Positions 60,436 to 64,000 of a DNA stretch of 64,000 nt are shown here, piece by piece (position 1 is the first letter of the stretch; every line of letters begins with the position of its first letter). The stretch is taken from assembly GCA_039602395.1 (NCBI GenBank), contig JBCNJP010000007.1, positions 127,150,952-127,214,951 of the forward strand. The letters run 5' to 3'. Both the position numbers and the translations under genes were made by a program. The notes beneath the pieces were generated by a model, which worked only from the letters and a program-made list of their open reading frames with translations, was not told the origin of the DNA and made no database searches. Source of the stretch: Deinandra increscens subsp. villosa (lineage: Eukaryota; Streptophyta; Magnoliopsida; Asterales; Asteraceae).

Positions 60436-60470
<35 letters not shown>

Positions 60471-61005
60471 TTTACTTTTCTGATAAAAAAATGTATTTAC
60501 TTTTACGATAAAAGACTGGTAATTTGACCTCAAAAGTCAAAAAGAATTATATGCAAAGTGTATGTAAGCTTAGTTTTAAAACATACAGTATATCAACAAT
60601 TAAAATCTATAATTTGGTGCTACTTAAAGTTATAGTTGATCATGAAATTAGTAACATGGTTTGTATTGCATTATATTTGTAATTTTTTAATTATACTATA
60701 TTAGTTTATTTGGAAAATGATTGAAAAAGATATGGGATATGAATGGTAAATTTTTTAAAAATAGTTGATCTGCTGCAATTTTGCCTTAAAGATAGTTAAT
60801 CATACTACATTTTTATTCCCAAAATGTCCTAATCGGGCCTGGGCTTTTATGGGCTGTTTCAAGCAAAACCCGGGGCTGAACCCGAATATCTACAAATACA
60901 AAGCCCGAAGCCCACCCGAGTCATAAAACTCGGTATCAATTTTTTGGTTTTGTCGGGTCAGGTTTCGATCTTTTTTCTGGCTACCCAATTTTTTGCTCAC
61001 TCATA
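59916..61005 (+). mobile_element. non-autonomous hAT element carrying a p24-beta fragment
   Basis: Ends TAGGGGGTGAGCAAATCGG and, in reverse, TATGAGTGAGCAAAAAATTG match the hAT terminal pattern TAGGGGTGAGCAAA. The 8-base flanks TTTTCATG (59908-59915) and TTTTCATA (61006-61013) differ at one base. Subterminal parts are rich in GGCCCG/CGGGCC motifs in opposite orientation (59940-60080 and 60835-60960). No transposase is present; the centre carries a piece of a host gene. Confidence 0.8.
60240..60353 (+). pseudogene. fragment of p24-beta (emp24/gp25L cargo receptor) gene
   Basis: The codons give VKHFNMLFEQISKLEEALYN and IQFEHNWLMVETDRQIV, matching the coiled-coil segment of plant p24-beta3-type proteins (family pattern EQISKLEEALYNIQFE, then W, then TDRQ). 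In the complete protein this stretch lies between the GOLD domain and the C-terminal membrane span, which are both missing. p24 proteins sort cargo in ER-Golgi COPI/COPII vesicles. The frame continues only 4 codons beyond. The piece is bounded by the hAT element and is non-functional. Confidence 0.8.
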
Positions 61006-61404
61006 TTTTCATAATTATCTCTTACTAAATACACAATCCTGTTTATAGTAATTGTATATATATGTGACCATATATATGTGAATAGTTGAGGGTTAGAAAT
61101 CAACGTGATTCTAGCCTAATAGTACTACTGCTTTGAAAGTTAAGGATTCAAGTAATGAAGTAGGTTGCATAAATTTCAAAGTATATTATGTTTTGTTAAA
61201 AAAAAGGATTGAGACCAACATGATATATGAGTTTCTCAAACTCACTTACACTTGACATGTTTTAATTAACGAGTATATAAAGTTAAAAGTCTATATTACT
61301 ATATATAATCAGCATGTTAACACATAAGAGTGGTCGAGGGAGAGTCACTACTTCTCTTATTTTTCTAAAATATTTATATATTTTAATTCATGAATAAGAA
61401 AATA

Positions 61405-61960
61405 GAAAAGAACAAACTAGCCACTTTGACCACACTTGTCCCCAAATGACCTTTGACTTTTTTTCTCCTTAAAATAGCCACTGATACACGGTCGTCGACG
61501 ACCATAGAGCTTCTAGACGACCGTGGAGGTTTTCGAGGCGACCCTATATTTTTTTTTAATTCGAGACGACCATGGAGCTTCTCGAGACGACCGTAGAGGT
61601 TCTCGAGGCGACCGTGGAGGTTCTCGAGACGACCGTGGAGGTTCTCGAGACGACCGTAAAGGTTCTCAAGACGACTGTGGAGGTTCTCGAGACGACCGTG
61701 GAGGTTCTCGAGACGACCGTGGAGGTTCTCGAGACGACCGTGGAGGTTCTCGAGACGACCGTGGTTGTCAGAAAAGGACAGTTGTGGTTAGAAATATGGT
61801 GACGTGGCACATCCTGATTGGCTCAGAAGCCACGGTCGTGCGATCCTAGTCTATGGTCGCCGACGACTCTTGGTGGGGGCTATTTTGAGTCAAACTTTAT
61901 CAAGTGGCTATTTTAGGAACAATTATGGTCAAAATGGCTAGTTTGATCTTTTTCCCTTTA
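61405..61960. mobile_element. inverted-repeat element with internal minisatellite
   Basis: Left AACAAACTAGCCACTTTGAC and the reverse of the right end (ATCAAACTAGCCATTTTGAC) pair as terminal inverted repeats. Inner AAAATAGCCACTGATA and its partner at about 61892-61910 extend the symmetry, as do CACGGTCGTCGACGACCATAG and the segment at about 61832-61870. Between them lies a 21-bp tandem array. Target duplication was not resolved. Confidence 0.6.
61575..61763. repeat. 21-bp minisatellite, nine tandem units
   Basis: Nine head-to-tail 21-base units share the core TTCTCGAGACGACCGT; units 1, 2, 4 and 5 carry single changes, units 6-9 are identical. Degenerate units continue on the left (61506-61574). 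Because 21 is a multiple of three, several frames on both strands stay open (GSRDDRG, EVLETTV, VVSRTST repeats), which explains the apparent ORFs of 76-108 codons. Confidence 0.95.
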
Positions 61961-63112
61961 TGGAATTGCCACTCTTAAACCGTCATCTTGTAAAGGATAG
62001 AGTGGTCATAATTTCGATAATTAAAAATTTCAATAATTAAAGGATAAATAGGCAGTGTGTTTTGTACCGTCGCCACTCCGCCCCCTAATAGGCACGTAAT
62101 GTTGTCCAATACTAAGTGTTCAAATTTATTTAAACTACACATGTGGATTTTTTTTAGAAAAGTTTAACTTACAAAATTTAATGAAATGCTAGTATATGAA
62201 TACCTTTACCTATATAATATAATATGCATATGTAGTTAAAACGATTAAAAACTAGCTAGTAAGGTGTATATTAGCAAAAGAGCGAGCTATACGATATCGT
62301 TATTAAAAAGAATTTTAAGAGAATCATTAATTAAGAAAGCTCTCACATATGTAGGGAGTATATGTAACCAACGTTTATTTGTATCTTAATATGCTTAGGT
62401 GTTTTAAATTAGTTTTTCCTAATATTTACATATGTTTTATAATTAAATGTTTTTGTATTGTAACTAGAAGACACCAAAGTAATCAATTAAATGACCCAAA
62501 TACATACAATATATACATATACATACACACATATATTATATATATTGTAAATAGAGTTCAAATGAGGAGTGAGATCTCACTGCAGCTGCTTCTGCAACTG
62601 CACAATCTGCAAATAGCAGCCACTGCTGCTCATCTCCAGATCTCTGTTTCTCTAGCAACCTCTTTTACATTGAACAAAAACTCATAAAGCTTAAAGTGTA
62701 GTCTTCCATTAACAGAAAACTTATTCAACCTCACTTTCTTCATCACAAACACATAAATACATGTCTGTTTTATATATTAATCTATGCTACCTTTTTTTAG
62801 GTTTGCAGCAAAAAGCTTCATCTTGTCCACCCCATATCCACACAAATACACATCGATCATACAATATTATCAATTGCTAATTATTTTTCATATTCTTTTG
62901 ATGACATGAATCATCATCATAATCATCAACATTTACCATGATTCTTGTATGAAGCACCCATAGACTCATCAATTTTCATACTCATATGCTGATTTTTTTA
63001 ACCACAAACATACATTTGTCTAAAATCTACTCATAAATATAATTAGGAAATTATATATATAAAAGCAAGTGCATGCTTTGATATACATACAAAAAGTGAA
63101 ACACAACAGCTA
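61961..63112. other. intergenic region and 3' flank of the minus-strand gene
   Basis: AT-rich with AT and ACATAT microsatellite tracts (62510-62545). A short frame at 62562-62687 (MRSEISLQLLLQLHNLQ...) is Leu/Ala-rich because of CTGCWGC repeats and is not a convincing gene. The last few hundred bases are probably 3' untranslated sequence of the gene ending at 63113. Confidence 0.4.
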
Positions 63113-64000
63113 CTAATAAGAAAGCTTTAGAGACAGATCGAGAGAAGAAGAAACATTTCCTTCTTCGCTACCAGTTTCCGCCGTCACACATGATCCCTCT
63201 CCGCCGCGAAACCCTACCGCTCCGGCGACCGAACAACCACTACCACTGCCACACCATGTCGCCGTCGCCGTCGTGGATCCCATTCTCAGCAACTCTTTGT
63301 ACTCCTCGGCTCCTCCGTCACCTTTCCCCGGGAAAAACTCATACGCCGTCGGAGAACCTGCACCGTTCCGGTGAACTGCCGTAACTTCCGTCACCTGTGT
63401 TTAGAGATTTTATTATTTCAGTCTGTCATCTAAGATATATATAGATTGAAAATTCGGAACTAATACTCATTTGGATGCTTTTTGTTAACTAATTTACCTG
63501 TCCTGAACTGCGACGAGTTTGAAATTTTCCGGCGTCCAACACCTCCACGGCGGTGTGATTCCTACTGCGAAACGGATTCACCGAGCAAGGGTTACATCCA
63601 TCGTTGATCCGCTTTTTCTGGCGAGAAGTTACGAGAAATTGTTTTAAAAAAGCACAAATCAACAAAAACACATAAAATGAGCAACGCTTAAATTAACGCT
63701 TAATTTCAGATCAGAAATCTATTACTCTCGATTTACCTTGTGACAACCGCCACAGCAATCGGAACCGCATCTCAGGTAGCTTGGAATAGAAGATAACTGC
63801 TTACACTTCTCAAATCGGAATCCGACGTTACTCGATCCGGTCACAGGCGGATCCAATCCATGACCCGAAGGATACAGATTCAGATTCGCTCCATGGATCC
63901 CGTGGAACAACATCGCCGGAGCAGGAGGACGGTAGTGAACGGCGACGGAATTGCAACCGGAAGCCGTGAGACGATTGAACTGAGAGAGAGCGGCTTCATT
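63113..64000 (-). CDS. EAR-motif protein, putative transcriptional repressor (3' part only)
   Basis: Three exons on the minus strand: 64000-63737 (continuing beyond the window), 63617-63498 and 63394-63113, all joined in phase 0 with GT-AG introns, giving the last 221 residues. Visible features: a Cys cluster CGSDCCGGCHK split from basic KKRINDGCNPC by the first intron, a Ser/Gly-rich middle (GSGSGCSVAGAVGF), and the C-terminal end SSLDLSLKLSY, a DLSLKL/LxLxL EAR motif of the kind that recruits TOPLESS co-repressors. No DNA-binding domain is visible in the part shown; it may lie upstream of the window edge. A small plant regulator family is likely but I do not recognise which one. Confidence 0.7.

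Noticed and set aside
61575..61763. CRISPR-like array
   Set aside because: The 21-base units are directly adjacent with no spacers, and the DNA is plant nuclear; it is a minisatellite.
61523..61849. Protein-coding gene for an Arg/Asp/Gly repeat protein
   Set aside because: Open frames exist in several registers on both strands simply because the repeat period is divisible by three; there is no leader, splice signal or non-repeat domain.
62562..62687. Short Leu-rich peptide or microRNA hairpin
   Set aside because: GAGATCT and AGATCTC pair at the base, but the inner arms match poorly; the frame is explained by CTGCWGC repeats.

Overview
The window is nuclear DNA from a flowering plant, probably a eudicot. 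It is AT-rich, its genes have GT-AG introns, and it is full of plant transposon families. A daisy-family (Asteraceae) origin fits the general look of the repeats, but no sequence shown here proves it. Two runs of exactly 500 N (28179-28678 and 53384-53883) split it into three contigs. At both joins the end of the left contig is repeated, almost base for base, at the start of the right contig (19542-28178 = 28679-37010; 49664-53383 = 53884-57604). The simplest reading is unmerged allelic contig ends, so the apparent duplicate genes are probably two haplotypes of single loci.

Region by region: 1-11.6 kb is intergenic and transposon-rich (a Helitron-like repeat, SINEs, a CACTA end, a Lemi/pogo-like element with transposase remnant, a 9-bp-TSD foldback element and an hAT MITE). 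At 11.8-12.3 kb is a lone first exon of a CNGC4-type cyclic-nucleotide-gated channel. 12.4-23.2 kb is nested retroelements, including a Cassandra TRIM with 5S-like LTRs and a copia integrase fragment interrupted by a piece of chloroplast rbcL. 23.3-26.5 kb and 32.5-35.3 kb are two complete seven-exon CNGC4 genes; only the first carries a 337-bp Harbinger-type MITE in intron 6. 36.7-41.5 kb is an ADCK2-like ABC1/UbiB kinase gene whose 14-base first coding exon is also present at the end of contig 1.

42-49 kb holds foldback elements, an unassigned micro-exon gene model and a Pack-MULE-like element (47803-48958, 9-bp TSD) with a fragment of a CLAVATA1-like receptor gene. 49.8-51.4 and 54.0-55.6 kb are two copies of a two-exon gene for a 277-residue protein with a single C-terminal membrane segment. 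57.6-62 kb is repeats again: a cluster of CACGTG motifs, an hAT element carrying a p24-beta fragment, and an inverted-repeat element with a 21-bp minisatellite. The right edge (63113-64000, minus) is the 3' part of a gene for an EAR-motif protein.

The genes are unrelated to each other: an immune-linked calcium channel, an organellar atypical kinase, an unknown membrane protein and a putative transcriptional repressor. I did not find a new multi-gene system. The most notable points are the duplicate contig ends, the haplotype-specific MITE in CNGC4, two transposons that captured host gene fragments, the plastid insert inside copia, and the lone canonical CNGC4 exon 1 upstream of the full gene.
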